Shown: positions 44,438 to 55,200, counted from the first letter of the stretch. The stretch is DNA of 64,000 nucleotides from Methylorubrum rhodesianum (GCF_014199985.1 NZ_JACHOS010000003.1:334454-398453), one strand, 5' to 3'. Notes: a model not told the origin generated them from the letters alone. Made by a program: numbers and translations.

Positions 44438-46264
44438 ATGTGCGGAATCGTCGGCATCGTCGGGCGTGAGTCGGTCGCGGACGCGTTGATCGAGTCGCTG
44501 CGGCGACTTGAATATCGCGGCTACGACTCGGCCGGCGTCGCCACCCTGGAGCGGGGCCGGCTCGACCGCCGCCGTGCGGAGGGCAAGCTCTCGAACCTGC
44601 AGCGCAAACTCGTCCAATCGCCGCTGCCGGGCGCCATCGGGATCGGCCATACCCGCTGGGCGACGCACGGGCGCCCGAACGAGACCAACGCCCACCCGCA
44701 CGCCACCGCGCGGCTGGCCGTAGTCCATAACGGCATCATCGAGAATTTCCGGGCGCTGAAGGGCGAGCTCGAGGCCGCGGGCGTACGCTTCGAGAGCGAG
44801 ACCGACACCGAGGTCGTGGCGCAGCTCGTCACCCGGCTGATGGAGCAGGGGCTCGGGCCCGTGGCCGCCGTCGAGGCGGCGCTGCCCCGCCTGCACGGCG
44901 CCTTCGCCCTGGCCTTCCTGTTCGCGGGCGAGGAGGACTTCCTGATCGGCGCCCGCCACGGCGCGCCGCTGGCCATCGGCTACGGGCAGGGCGAGACCTA
45001 TCTCGGCTCGGATGCCCTGGCCCTGGCGCCGTTCACCGACGAGATCACCTATCTCGAAGAGGGCGACTGGGCGATCCTGACCCGTGACGGCGCCGAGATC
45101 TGGGACCGGAGCGGCACCGTCGTCCGCCGGCCGCGCCAGAGAATCGCGACGCAAGCCTTCCTCGTCGACAAGGGCAATCATCGCCACTTCATGGCGAAGG
45201 AGATCCACGAGCAGCCGGAAGTCGTCGGCCGCACGCTCGCCCACTACATCGACATGGCGCGCGGTCAGGTGGTCCTGCAGGAGACCCTGCCCTTCGATTT
45301 CGCCCGGCTCTCGCGCCTCTCGATCACCGCCTGCGGCACCGCCTACTACGCCGGCCTGGTGGCCAAGTACTGGTTCGAGACCCTGGCGCGGCTGCCGGTC
45401 GAGATCGACGTCGCCTCCGAGACCCGCTACCGCGAGCCGCCGCTGGAGCGGGACGGGCTGACGCTGGTGATCTCGCAATCGGGCGAGACCGCCGACACGC
45501 TCGCCTCCCTGCGCTACGCCAAGGCGCAGGGCCAGCACACGCTGGCGGTGGTCAACGTGCCGACCTCGACCATCGCCCGGGAATCCTCGGCGGTGATGCC
45601 GACCTTCGCCGGTCCCGAGATCGGCGTGGCGTCCACGAAGGCCTTCTCCTGCCAGCTCACGGTGCTGCTCTGTCTCGCGCTCGCCGCGGGACGGGCCCGC
45701 GGCACGCTGGATGCGGAGCGCGAGCGCGCCATCGTCGATGCGCTCGTCACCGCCCCGGGCCTGATGGCCGAGGCGGTGAAGATGGAGGCTGAGGTGGAGA
45801 CGCTCGCCCGCGAGATCGCCAGGGCCCGCGACGTGCTCTATCTCGGACGCGGCACGAGCTATCCGATGGCGCTGGAGGGCGCCCTGAAGCTGAAGGAGAT
45901 CAGCTACATCCACGCGGAGGGGTATGCGGCGGGCGAACTCAAGCACGGGCCGATCGCCCTGATTGACGAGAGCGTGCCGGTGATCGTGATCGCCCCGCAC
46001 GACGCGATCTTCGAGAAGACGGTGTCGAACATGCAGGAGGTCGCCGCCCGCGGCGGCCGGATCATCCTCATCGGCGACGCGAAGGGCGCGGCCGCCGCCG
46101 GGCTCGACATGATGGCGACGCTGACCATGCCGGACGTCGATCCGGTGATCGCGCCGATCGTCTACGCGGTGCCGATCCAGCTCATCGCCTACCACACCGC
46201 CGTCTTCATGGGCAAAGACGTCGATCAGCCGCGCAACTTGGCGAAGTCGGTGACGGTCGAGTGA
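44438..46264 (+). CDS. glmS: GlmS, glutamine-fructose-6-phosphate aminotransferase
   Basis: 608 aa, the usual length. It begins MCGIVGIVGRES, where Cys2 becomes the N-terminal glutaminase nucleophile, which fixes the start. Glutaminase motifs HTRWATHGRP and HNGIIEN, two SIS sugar isomerase domains (ACGTAYYAG, SQSGETADTLA, GRGTSYPMALEGALKLKEISY), ending NLAKSVTVE. A perfect terminator hairpin follows. No glmS ribozyme-like leader was noticed. Confidence 0.98.
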   Translation: MCGIVGIVGRESVADALIESLRRLEYRGYDSAGVATLERGRLDRRRAEGKLSNLQRKLVQSPLPGAIGIGHTRWATHGRPNETNAHPHATARLAVVHNGIIENFRALKGELEAAGVRFESETDTEVVAQLVTRLMEQGLGPVAAVEAALPRLHGAFALAFLFAGEEDFLIGARHGAPLAIGYGQGETYLGSDALALAPFTDEITYLEEGDWAILTRDGAEIWDRSGTVVRRPRQRIATQAFLVDKGNHRHFMAKEIHEQPEVVGRTLAHYIDMARGQVVLQETLPFDFARLSRLSITACGTAYYAGLVAKYWFETLARLPVEIDVASETRYREPPLERDGLTLVISQSGETADTLASLRYAKAQGQHTLAVVNVPTSTIARESSAVMPTFAGPEIGVASTKAFSCQLTVLLCLALAAGRARGTLDAERERAIVDALVTAPGLMAEAVKMEAEVETLAREIARARDVLYLGRGTSYPMALEGALKLKEISYIHAEGYAAGELKHGPIALIDESVPVIVIAPHDAIFEKTVSNMQEVAARGGRIILIGDAKGAAAAGLDMMATLTMPDVDPVIAPIVYAVPIQLIAYHTAVFMGKDVDQPRNLAKSVTVE

Positions 46265-46334
46265 TTCGGTCGCGGTCTCGATCGGCCGCGGATCCCTGCC
46301 TTCGCGCGGCGCGCGCGGCAGGGAATGCCACTCG

Positions 46335-46369
46335 GCGCATCGATCCGGGATCCGGATCGATGCGCTTTT
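46335..46369 (+). terminator. Intrinsic terminator after glmS
   Basis: 13-bp perfect stem GCGCATCGATCCG with loop GGATC, followed by TTTT. It lies between convergent genes and may also serve the minus-strand gene. Confidence 0.8.
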
Positions 46370-46376
46370 GAAAAAA

Positions 46377-46811
46377 TCAGGTGCGCCAGGGGTGATCGGG
46401 CAGCTCGGTGTCGCCGATCGCGCTGGCGCCCGCGAGCGCCACCGCATCGTCGTTCTCCACCGACGAGCCGCTGACGCCGATGGCGCCCGACATCTCGCCG
46501 TCCGCATCGACGATCGGGATGCCGCCGGGGAAGGTGATCAGGCCCTGGTTGGAGTGCTCGATGCCGTAGAGCGAGCCGCCGGGCTGCGATAGCGAGCCGA
46601 TCTGCCCCGTCTTCATGCCGAAAAAGACGGACGTCTTGGCTTTCTTCTGGGCAATGTCGATGGAGCCGACCCAGGCGCCGTCCATACGATGGAAGGCCTT
46701 CAGGTTGCCGCCGGAATCGACCACGGCGATACACATCTGCGTGCCGAGTTCGACCGCCTTGGCGCGCGCGGCTTGAATCGCTTTTTCCGCCTGCTCGATG
46801 GTGACGTGCAT
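46377..46811 (-). CDS. Heme-binding GlcG/HbpS-family protein (DUF336, 144 aa)
   Basis: Typical family layout: [21 protein letters not shown] helix ([19 protein letters not shown]), [57 protein letters not shown], ending [10 protein letters not shown]. Members bind haem or act as redox-sensing accessory proteins; the activity here is not known. The ATG at 46811 has AAGGAG upstream and gives the usual family start. No signal peptide, so probably cytoplasmic. Confidence 0.82.
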   Translation of the reverse strand: MHVTIEQAEKAIQAARAKAVELGTQMCIAVVDSGGNLKAFHRMDGAWVGSIDIAQKKAKTSVFFGMKTGQIGSLSQPGGSLYGIEHSNQGLITFPGGIPIVDADGEMSGAIGVSGSSVENDDAVALAGASAIGDTELPDHPWRT

Positions 46812-47069
46812 CGCGTCCACTCCTTGAAACTTGGCCACAACGGGCTGCATCGAGGTAAGTTTTCGCCGCCCTCGATCAAGTTGCCTCGCGCACCACTGAT
46901 CCGAAACGGCGCGATCCCGTCGGGATGGCGGATTCGGACCCCGCGCAAATGGGACTTGCGCACCGGCCGCTCTTGAGCCGTTCGAGCGCAGCCGCTAGGT
47001 CTCTGCCCGGAGAGCCGGAGGCCGGGATGCGCCGTCCGCCCGCTCGTTCCGCCTCCCCGAGGTGCATGC

Positions 47070-47873
47070 GTGGCGCCGACCCTCTCGCCGATTCCGGACG
47101 CTCCGGAACCCGCCTCGTCCAAGACGCGCGTCAGCGCCCGCGGCCGGCTGCGGACCTACTTCCTCACCGGCGTGATCGTCGCGGGGCCGCTCGCGATCAC
47201 GATCTACATCACGTGGTGGTTCATCGCCCTGATCGACGGCTGGGTGAAGCCGCTGGTGCCGGCGAGCTACCTGCCCGACCATTACCTGCCGTTCTCGATT
47301 CCGGGGCTGGGGCTCCTCATCGCCTTCGTGGCGGTGACCCTGCTCGGCTTTCTCACCGCCAATCTCGTCGGACGCTCGGTGGTCGAGTTCGGCGAGGTGC
47401 TGCTCGCCCGGACGCCCGTGATCTCCGGTCTCTATCGCGGCCTGCGCCAGATCTTCGAGACCCTGTTCTCGGCCAACGGCACCTCGTTCCGCACCGTCGG
47501 GCTCGTCGAGTTCCCGGTGAAGGGGACGTGGTCGGTGGTGTTCCTCTCGGCCCCCGCGGCGAACGAGGTGCAGGGGGCGCTCCAGGCCAAGGAGGGCGGC
47601 GCGCACGACTATGTCGGCGTCTTCCTGCCCTGCGCGCCCAATCCCACCACGGGGTTCTTCTTCTACCTGCCGCGGGCGGAGATCGTGGAGATCAATATCA
47701 GCGTCGACGACGCGGCCAAGCTCGTGATGTCGGCGGGCGTGATCCAGCCGGAGGATCCACGCGCCGGCTTCCACGCCATGGCCGCCTCCCTGCGGCAGGC
47801 CCAGATGGCGGAGGCCGACGTGGCCCCCGAAACGGAAAAAGCGCGCCGGGAACCGGCGCGCTCGGATCTCTGA
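47070..47873 (+). CDS. DUF502 membrane protein (267 aa)
   Basis: Two membrane helices (TYFLTGVIVAGPLAITIYITWWFIALI and GLGLLIAFVAVTLLGFLTANLVG) followed by the DUF502 soluble part: VLLARTPVISGLYRGLRQIFETLF, FRTVGLVEFPVKGTWSVVFLS, VGVFLPCAPNPTTGFFFYLPRAEI. GTG start with GAGG in place. The family is widespread and uncharacterised. The last codons (EKARREPARSDL) are formed by a perfect palindrome that acts as the terminator for the opposite gene. Confidence 0.88.
   Translation: MAPTLSPIPDAPEPASSKTRVSARGRLRTYFLTGVIVAGPLAITIYITWWFIALIDGWVKPLVPASYLPDHYLPFSIPGLGLLIAFVAVTLLGFLTANLVGRSVVEFGEVLLARTPVISGLYRGLRQIFETLFSANGTSFRTVGLVEFPVKGTWSVVFLSAPAANEVQGALQAKEGGAHDYVGVFLPCAPNPTTGFFFYLPRAEIVEINISVDDAAKLVMSAGVIQPEDPRAGFHAMAASLRQAQMAEADVAPETEKARREPARSDL
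47836..47861 (-). terminator. Intrinsic terminator embedded in the 3' coding end of the DUF502 gene
   Basis: On the minus strand GCGCGCCGG-TTC-CCGGCGCGC is followed directly by TTTTT. It terminates the convergent small membrane gene, inside the coding sequence of its neighbour. Confidence 0.75.
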
Positions 47874-47897
47874 GGCCGTTCTCGAGGCGCTCTCGCC

Positions 47898-48224
47898 TCA
47901 GTGGTGCAGCGAGGCCTTCTCGACCGGCAACGTCGGCGGGGTCGCGTCGGCGACCTGATGTCCGGTCACGGGCCGGGCGACCGGCGAGGACCAGTCGGTC
48001 GCGATCTGAGCGGTCAGCAGCAGCGCGAGACCCGCGCACAGCGCGTTGGCCGCGAGCCAGAGCCGGCGCGAGGATTGCCGCACGGCGCTGACGAGCGCGT
48101 CGGTCGTGGTCTCGTCGCGCGTCTCGCGATCCGTGATCGGCATGAGCCAGGGTTCGACGGAGAGCGCGTCGGCTCCCCAATTCTCGGAGGAACCCGGCAG
48201 GCGTTGGAACGGCGCGATCGACAT
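47898..48224 (-). CDS. Small membrane protein, function unknown (108 aa)
   Basis: The ATG at 48224 has an ideal AAAGGAGG site. An N-terminal soluble segment (MSIAPFQRLPGSSENWGADALSVEPWLMPITDRETRDETTTD in part) precedes one membrane helix (LWLAANALCAGLALLLTAQIA) and a short C-terminal tail ending EKASLHH. No family recognised. It is isolated, with its own terminator inside the neighbouring gene. Confidence 0.6.
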   Translation of the reverse strand: MSIAPFQRLPGSSENWGADALSVEPWLMPITDRETRDETTTDALVSAVRQSSRRLWLAANALCAGLALLLTAQIATDWSSPVARPVTGHQVADATPPTLPVEKASLHH

Positions 48225-48442
48225 CGCGATCCTCCTTTTTTCCAGTGACACCCCGGTCTACGAGGCCGTTTGTTCATCTCCAGTTAAGCGGCAATTGGGG
48301 CAGATACAAGGTATTTTCGACCACTCTGCCTGGCTCAGACCTCAAGTCTTGGCTCGGGTTCGGCTCTTAAGGTGTTGATTTTTCTGGCAAAACGCTGCGT
48401 CCTCGCGCAGCGTTGCCGCAGCCGTTCACCGTTTCGTGCCAA

Positions 48443-48518
48443 GGCGGGGTTTCTGAACGGGCCGTTCAGATTCGCGCCGTTCTCGAACGGAAATCTGAAC
48501 GACCCGGTTTACCCCGCC
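48443..48518. terminator. Nested palindromes at the 3' end of recG
   Basis: Three tiers share one axis: GGCGGGGT / ACCCCGCC outside (48443-48450 and 48511-48518), GTTCAGATT / AATCTGAAC in the middle (48464-48472 and 48492-48500) and CCGTTC / GAACGG inside. The outer tier overlaps the last recG codons. Probably the recG transcript end. Confidence 0.5.
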
Positions 48519-50698
48519 TCGATCAGCCGGATCGCCGCCTCGCGCTCGAACAGGTAGAGCAGCACCCGGAGCGCCCGGCCGCGCTCGCTCTGGAGGCGCG
48601 GGTCACGCTCCACGATCAGCCGCGCATCGTCGCGGGCAGCCTCCAAGAGATCGCCGTCGCTCTCCAGCCGTGCGAGGCGGAAGGCGGCCATGCCGGATTG
48701 ACGCGTGCCGAGCACCTCGCCCTCGCCGCGCAGGCGCAAGTCATCCTCGGCGATGCGAAAGCCGTCCTCGCTCGATCGCATCATCTCGAGCCGCGCCTTG
48801 GCGACCTGTCCCAGCGGACCGCGATAGAGGAGCAGGCAGGAGGAGGCCTTCGAGCCGCGGCCGACCCGGCCGCGGAGCTGATGCAGCTGGGCCAGCCCGA
48901 AGCGCTCGGCATGCTCGATCACCATGATGGTGGCCTCCGGCACGTCGACGCCGACCTCCACCACCGTCGTGGAGACGAGCACGCGGGTGCGGCCGGCGGC
49001 GAAGGCTTCCATCGCCGCATCCTTCTCCGGTCCCGGCATCTTGCCGTGGATCAGGCCGACCTCGTCCCCGAAATGCTTCTTGAGATCCTCGAAGCGCTCG
49101 CCCGCCGCGGCGAGATCGACATATTCCGACTCCGCCACCAGCGGACAGATCCAGTAGACCCGGTCGCCCGCCGCCAGCGCCCGGTGCAAACCCTCGACCA
49201 CCTCGTCGATGCGCTCCACCGGTACGGTGATGGTCTTGATCGGCTGGCGCCCTGCGGGCTTCTCGTCGAGCACCGAGACGTCCATGTCGCCGAAGAAGGT
49301 GAGCGCGAGCGTGCGCGGGATCGGGGTCGCGGTCATCACGAGGATGTCGACCGCCTCGCCCTTGGCGCCGAGCGCGAGGCGCTGGTGCACGCCGAAGCGG
49401 TGCTGCTCGTCCACCACCGCGAGGCCGAGGTCGCGGAAGGCTACCGCTTCCTGAAACAGGGCGTGGGTGCCGACCACGATGTCGATCTCGCCCGCGGCGA
49501 GATTCGCCAGCGTCGCCCGGCGCTCGGCGGCCTTGTCCCGGCCGGTGAGCAGGCGCAGGCGCATGGCACCGGCCAGCGGCACCAGCCGCTCGTAGTGCTG
49601 GCGCGCCAGGATCTCGGTCGGCGCCATCAGCGCGGCCTGCCGCCCGGCTTCCACGGCGGAAGCCATGGCGAGCAGCGCCACCGCCGTCTTGCCGGAGCCG
49701 ACATCGCCCTGGAGCAGCCGCAGCATCCGCCGCTCGGAGGCCATGTCGGCGCGGATCTCCTCCACCGCCCGCGCCTGCGCTCCCGTGAGCGCGAAGGGCA
49801 AAGCCGCCTCGACGCGCTCCTTCAGGTGCCCGTCGCCGGCATTGACCCGGCCGGGCTTGCGCCGCTGGCGGGCCCGCACCAGGGCGAGGGCGAGCTGCGA
49901 GGCCAGGAGTTCGTCGTAGGCGAGCCGCTTGCGCGCGGGGCTGGCGGGGGGCGCCTGACCCTCGACCGGGGGAGGGGGAGCCTCCTCCGGCCGGTGCTCG
50001 ATGCGCAGGGCCTCGGCGAAGGGCGGGAAGCGGTTGCGGGTGAGATAGGACGTGTCCTGCCACTCCGGCAGGACGGGGAGCCGGTCGAGGGCGCCGTGGA
50101 CGATGCGGCTGATCACCCGCGAGGTCAGTCCCTCGGTGGCGCCGTAGATCGGCTCGACCGCAGGCAAGCTGGCAAGCCCCGCCTCGTCGAGGATGCGCGA
50201 GGGATGCACCATCTGCCGATAGCCGTCCCATAGGTCGATCCGGCCCGAGACGTAGCGGTGGCTGCCGATCGGCAGCATCTTCTCGATGCGCCCCCGCGGC
50301 ATGCCGAAGAAGACGAGGCTGATATCGCCGGTCCCGTCCTCGACCAGCACCCGGAAGGCGCGCTTGCCGAGCATCGGCGGCCGGTGGGCCACCACGGTGA
50401 CGCCCAGCGTGACGGGCTCGCCCGTCGGCGCGTCGCGGATCGAGCCGCAGAGCGGCCGGGCGACGCCGCTTTGAGGTAAGTGGAACAGCAGGTCGGCGAC
50501 GCGGGCCGGCCGCTCCTCGGAGCCGAGCAGTTTTTCGATGAGCGGCGCGATCTTCGGCCCGACCCCGGGCAGGCCGCGGGCGGGGGCGAAGAGCGGGTCG
50601 AGGATGCTGGGGCGAAGGCCGGGGGCGTCGTCCGCGCCGGAGCGGGGAGGGGCCGCATCGGCAGGGTGCCCGAGGGTCTGGCTGGTGTCCGAGGTCAT
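48509..50698 (-). CDS. recG: RecG, ATP-dependent branch-migration DNA helicase
   Basis: 729 aa. It remodels stalled forks and Holliday junctions. N-terminal wedge/OB domain (FVSGRIDLWDGYRQMVHPSRIL-like), Walker A GDVGSGKTAVA, TEILARQHY, helicase motif II VVDEQHRFG, TATPIPRTLALTFFGD, STTVVEVGVDVP, and QLRGRVGRG. The C-terminal wedge contact region is RSSEDGFRIAEDDLRLRGEGEVLG. Start MTSDTSQTLG chosen over a longer frame with poor composition. Divergent from the next gene. Confidence 0.96.
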   Translation of the reverse strand: MTSDTSQTLGHPADAAPPRSGADDAPGLRPSILDPLFAPARGLPGVGPKIAPLIEKLLGSEERPARVADLLFHLPQSGVARPLCGSIRDAPTGEPVTLGVTVVAHRPPMLGKRAFRVLVEDGTGDISLVFFGMPRGRIEKMLPIGSHRYVSGRIDLWDGYRQMVHPSRILDEAGLASLPAVEPIYGATEGLTSRVISRIVHGALDRLPVLPEWQDTSYLTRNRFPPFAEALRIEHRPEEAPPPPVEGQAPPASPARKRLAYDELLASQLALALVRARQRRKPGRVNAGDGHLKERVEAALPFALTGAQARAVEEIRADMASERRMLRLLQGDVGSGKTAVALLAMASAVEAGRQAALMAPTEILARQHYERLVPLAGAMRLRLLTGRDKAAERRATLANLAAGEIDIVVGTHALFQEAVAFRDLGLAVVDEQHRFGVHQRLALGAKGEAVDILVMTATPIPRTLALTFFGDMDVSVLDEKPAGRQPIKTITVPVERIDEVVEGLHRALAAGDRVYWICPLVAESEYVDLAAAGERFEDLKKHFGDEVGLIHGKMPGPEKDAAMEAFAAGRTRVLVSTTVVEVGVDVPEATIMVIEHAERFGLAQLHQLRGRVGRGSKASSCLLLYRGPLGQVAKARLEMMRSSEDGFRIAEDDLRLRGEGEVLGTRQSGMAAFRLARLESDGDLLEAARDDARLIVERDPRLQSERGRALRVLLYLFEREAAIRLIEAG

Positions 50699-50790
50699 GT
50701 GACCGGAAGCTTGGGCCTCAGAAGCGTGAGCGATACGCGGACACCGTATACCCCGCTTCACCCCTCGCCCACATCTGCGCATATGGCATC

Positions 50791-51762
50791 ATGCGCGTGC
50801 TTCTCACCGGTTCCTCCGGCTGGCTCGGCCGGTTTCTCGCGCCGCAATTGCGGGCGGCGGGCCATGCCGTTACCGGCCTCGACGTGGCGCCCGGCGCCGA
50901 AACGCAGGTGATCGGCTCGGTGGCCGATACGGGCCTCGTGGCGAAGGTCTTCGACGCGCACGGCATCGAGGCGGTGATCCATGCCGGCGCCCTGCACAAG
51001 CCGGACATCGCCCGGTATCCGGCGCAACGATTCATCGACGTGAACGTGACCGGCACGCTCAACCTGCTGGAGGCGGCGGCGAGGGCCCGGCACGACCGCT
51101 TCGTCTTCACCTCCACGACCTCGCTGATGATCTCGCAGGCGATCCGCGACGAGACCGCCGACCATGCGGTCTGGCTCGACGAGGACTCGGGCCCGCTCGC
51201 CCCGCGCAACATCTACGGCGTGACCAAGCGCGCGGCCGAGGATCTGTGCCGGCTCTTCCATCTTGAGCACGGGCTCGCCTGTCTCAGCCTGCGCACCGCT
51301 CGCTTCTTCCCCGAGGAGGACGACACCCACCGCGACCTGTCGGGCGAGAACCGGAAGGCCAACGAATTCCTGCACCGCCGCCTCACCGTGGAGGATGCCG
51401 CCCGCGCCCACGTCGTCGCCCTGGAGCGGGCGCCGGCGATCGGCGCCGACACCTTCGTGCTCTCGGCTCCATCTCCCTTCGCGCGCGCGGACGCGCGGGC
51501 TTTGAAGGGGGATGCGGCCGGGGTGATCGCCCGGCTCTTTCCCGATGCGCCCGAACTCTACGCCCGGCGCGGCTGGCACCTGCCGAGGAGCATCGGCCGG
51601 GTCTACGACGCGTCGCGCGCCGAGCGGGTCCTGGGCTTCCGCTGCGAGACCGACTTCTCGCGCGTGCTCGATGCGCTGCGCACCGGTGCCCCGCTGCCCT
51701 TCGCTCACGACGCGGACTACGTTTCGCCGCAGGTGCGGGCCGGGGCGGGCGCTATGCGCTGA
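50791..51762 (+). CDS. NAD(P)-dependent epimerase/dehydratase (323 aa)
   Basis: Extended SDR with the Rossmann loop TGSSGWLGRF, HAGALHKPDIARYP, VNVTGTLNLLEAA, FTSTTSLM, and the catalytic pair in IYGVTKRAAEDL. Substrate not determinable; the sequence departs from the EPS-region epimerases. It begins 93 nt from recG on the opposite strand. Confidence 0.85.
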   Translation: MRVLLTGSSGWLGRFLAPQLRAAGHAVTGLDVAPGAETQVIGSVADTGLVAKVFDAHGIEAVIHAGALHKPDIARYPAQRFIDVNVTGTLNLLEAAARARHDRFVFTSTTSLMISQAIRDETADHAVWLDEDSGPLAPRNIYGVTKRAAEDLCRLFHLEHGLACLSLRTARFFPEEDDTHRDLSGENRKANEFLHRRLTVEDAARAHVVALERAPAIGADTFVLSAPSPFARADARALKGDAAGVIARLFPDAPELYARRGWHLPRSIGRVYDASRAERVLGFRCETDFSRVLDALRTGAPLPFAHDADYVSPQVRAGAGAMR

Positions 51763-51825
51763 CGCCGTTTGCCCGCGGCCGCACGCCCCTCTACATGCGG
51801 GTGCAGGATTACCAGGGGAAAGCCC

Positions 51826-52122
51826 ATGTCCGGCACCACCCGCACCAGCGCCGATCTCGATCCGCGCCGCCGCCGTACGCTGTTCCGCGCGTGGCACCGC
51901 GGCATCCGCGAGATGGACCTGATCATGGGCCGCTTCGCCGATGCCGAGATCGGCGCGCTGTCCGAGGAGGAGCTGACGCAGTTCGAGGCGCTGATCGAGG
52001 TGCCCGACCGCGACCTGTTCCGCTGGCTCACCGGCGAGGACGCGACGCCGGAGAACTACGACACCGCCGTCTATCGCCGGCTCAAGGCGTTTCATCGCCA
52101 CGACGCGCCGATTCATAACTGA
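51826..52122 (+). CDS. sdhE: SdhE, succinate dehydrogenase flavinylation factor (98 aa)
   Basis: Small alpha-helical protein promoting FAD attachment to the SdhA subunit. Family pattern RRTLFRAWHRGIREMDLIMGRFAD with the key RGxxE, then EEELTQFEALIEVPDRDLFRWLTG. The ATG follows AGGGGAAA. It commonly lies beside mfd and recG in alphaproteobacteria, as here. Confidence 0.93.
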   Translation: MSGTTRTSADLDPRRRRTLFRAWHRGIREMDLIMGRFADAEIGALSEEELTQFEALIEVPDRDLFRWLTGEDATPENYDTAVYRRLKAFHRHDAPIHN

Positions 52123-52167
52123 ACATCGTCGGCGAAATCCGACTTCCTTGAGCGCCGCGCCAGTTCC

Positions 52168-52189
52168 CTCTCCCCTCCTCAGGGGAGGG
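52168..52189. repeat. GC hairpin between sdhE and mfd
   Basis: TCCCCT-CCTC-AGGGGA, extendable by further pairs on both sides. It shares the CCCTCCCC-type core with the two hairpins in the mxa operon, suggesting a dispersed palindromic family. Confidence 0.45.
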
Positions 52190-52215
52190 CATTCTTCCCT
52201 CGCCGCAAAAAACCG

Positions 52216-55200
52216 ATGGCCAAGCCCCAGCCCAAGCCGCCCGCCCCCGCGCCGAAGCCGCAGACCGCCCGCTTCGCCCTGCCGAAATCGGCGCCGCTGA
52301 CCAAGGCGCTCGACGCGATCCGCCGCGGCGACAGCCCGACGCTGGCCTCCGTGCCCGACGGATTCGACGCCCTGGTGGCGGCCGACCTCGCTCGCGCCCT
52401 GTCGGGCACCTTCGAGGGGCCGGCGGTGCTGGTCCACGTCGCCCGCGATTCCGGACGCTCCAACGCCTTCCAGAATGCGCTGAAATTCGTCGCCCCCGAG
52501 ATCGAGGCGATGAGCTTCCCAGCCTGGGACTGCCAGCCCTACGACCGCGTCTCGCCCAACGCCGCCATCGCCGCGCAACGCATGACCGCGCTCTCGCGGC
52601 TGACCCGATCGCGCTCGTCCGAGGAGAAGCCGCGCATCCTCTGCACCACGGTGAACGCCCTGGTGCAGCGGGTGCCGCCCCGCGCCCGGGTCGCGGTCGA
52701 GACCTTCTCGGCGGCGATCGGCAACGTGGTGCCGATGGACAAGGTCGTGGCCTGGGTCGAGGCCAACGGCTTCCTACGCACGGGAACGGTGCGGGATACC
52801 GGCGAGTACGCCGTGCGCGGCGGCATTCTGGATCTCTCGCCGCCCGGCCTGCCGAACCCGATCCGCCTCGACTTCTTCGGCGACACCCTCGAATCGATCC
52901 GTGCCTTCGATCCCGAGACGCAGCGCACGGTGGGATCGCTCCGCTCCCTCGATCTCGTGCCGATGAGCGAGGTGCAGCTCACCACCGAGACGATCCGGCG
53001 CTTCCGCCAGGGCTACCTGTCGAGCTTCGGCGCGGCGACCCGCGACGATCGGCTTTACGAGACCGTGAGCGAGGGCCGCCGCTATGCCGGCCTCGAGCAC
53101 TGGATGCCGCTGTTCTACGACGGCCTCGACACCCTGTTCGATTATCTCGGCGACGTGCCGATGCTGTTCGACCCGCAGGTCGAGGAGGCGGCGACCGAGC
53201 GGCTCTCCCTGATCCAGGATTACTTCCAGGCCCGCGAGGCGGCGCTGAAAAATCCGCAATCGGGTGTGGCGCCCTACAAGCCGCTGCCGCCGCGGGCGCT
53301 CTACCTCACGCCGAACGAGTGGAAGGGGAAGGTCGAGGCCGGCACGGTCGCCCGGCTCACCCCCTTCGCCCAGCCGGATTCGGATGAGCGCGCCGTCATC
53401 GATTGCGGCGCGAGGGCCGGCCGCAACTTCGCGCCCGAGCGGGCGGACGAAGCGGCCAGCGTGTTCGACGCCGCGGTGGCGCATATCCGCGACCTGCAGG
53501 CCTCCGGTCATCACGTGATCCTGGGATCCTGGTCCGACGGCTCGCGCGACCGGCTCTGCGGCGTGCTGACCGATCACGGCCTGAAAAAACCGATCGAGAT
53601 CAACACCTTCGCCGCCGTGAACGCGCTCAAGCGCGGCACCGACGTGGCGGTCGCCGTCTGGGGCCTGGAATCCGGCTTCACCCTCGACAAGCTCGCGGTG
53701 GTGGCCGAGGGCGACATCCTCGGCGACCGGCTGGTGCGCCAGAAGCGCAAATCCAAGCGCCCGCAGGACATCATCCTCGAGGTCCAGGCGCTCCAGCCCG
53801 GCGACCTCGTGGTCCATGCCGACCACGGCATCGGCCGCTTCGTCGGCCTCAAGACGGTCACGGCGGCCGGCGCTCCGCACGATTGCCTGGAGCTGCAATA
53901 TGCCGGCGGCCTGCTGCTGCTGCCGGTGGAGAATATCGAGCTTCTGACCCGCTACGGCTCGGAGGATTCGGAGGTCGCGCTCGACCGCCTCGGCGGCGGG
54001 GCGTGGCAGGCCCGCAAGGCCAAGATGAAGCGCCGCATCCTCGAGATGGCGGGCGAACTCATCAAGGTCGCCGCCGCGCGCTTCGTGAAGCCCGCCCCGA
54101 GTCTCAAGGCGCCGGAGGGGCTCTACGAGGAGTTCGCCGCGCGCTTCGCCTTCCAGGAGACCGAGGATCAGGCCAACGCCATCGACGCCGTGCTCGACGA
54201 CCTCAATGCCGGGCGGCCGATGGACCGCCTCGTCTGCGGCGATGTCGGCTTCGGCAAGACCGAGGTGGCGCTGCGCGCCGCCTTCGCCGCGGCGATCTCC
54301 GGCAAGCAGGTGGCGGTGGTGGTGCCCACCACCCTGCTCGCCCGCCAACACTACCGGACGTTTGCCGAGCGCTTCAAAGGACTGCCGATCAACGTCGCCC
54401 AGCTCTCGCGCTTCGTCTCCGCCGGCGATCAGCGCCAGACCCGGGCGGGGCTCGCCGAGGGCAAGGTCGATATCGTGGTGGGCACCCACGCGCTGCTGGC
54501 GAAAAACGTCGCGTTCAAGGATCTCGGCCTCATCATCGTCGACGAGGAGCAGCATTTCGGTGTGGCCCACAAGGAGCGGCTGAAGGCGCTCCAGGCCGAC
54601 GTCCACGTGCTGACGCTCTCGGCCACGCCGATCCCGCGCACGCTGCAGCTCGCCATGACGGGGGTGCGCGAACTCTCGATCATCGCCACGCCGCCGGTGG
54701 ATCGGCTCGCCGTGCGCACCTTCGTGACGCCGTTCGACCCGCTGCTGATCCGCGAGGCGCTGCTGCGCGAGCGCTACCGCGGGGGGCAGGCGTTCTACGT
54801 CGTCCCGCGGATCGAAGACCTCGCTGAAGTCAAACGGTTCCTCGACCAAGAGATGCCTGAAGTCACCGTCGCGGTCGCCCACGGCCAGATGGCGGCGGGC
54901 CAGCTCGAAGACGTCATGACGGCCTTCTACGAGGGCAAGTACGACGTGCTGCTCTCGACCACGATCGTCGAATCCGGCCTCGACATCCCGACCGCCAACA
55001 CGCTGATCGTGCACCGGGCCGACATGTTCGGTCTGGCCGCGCTCTACCAGCTCAGGGGCCGCGTCGGCCGCTCCAAGGCGCGGGCCTACGCCCTGTTCAC
55101 GACGCCGGCCAACCGCCAGCTCACGGCGCAGGCCGAGCAGCGCCTCAAGGTGCTCCAGAGCCTCGACACGCTGGGCGCGGGCTTCCAGCTCGCCTCGCAC

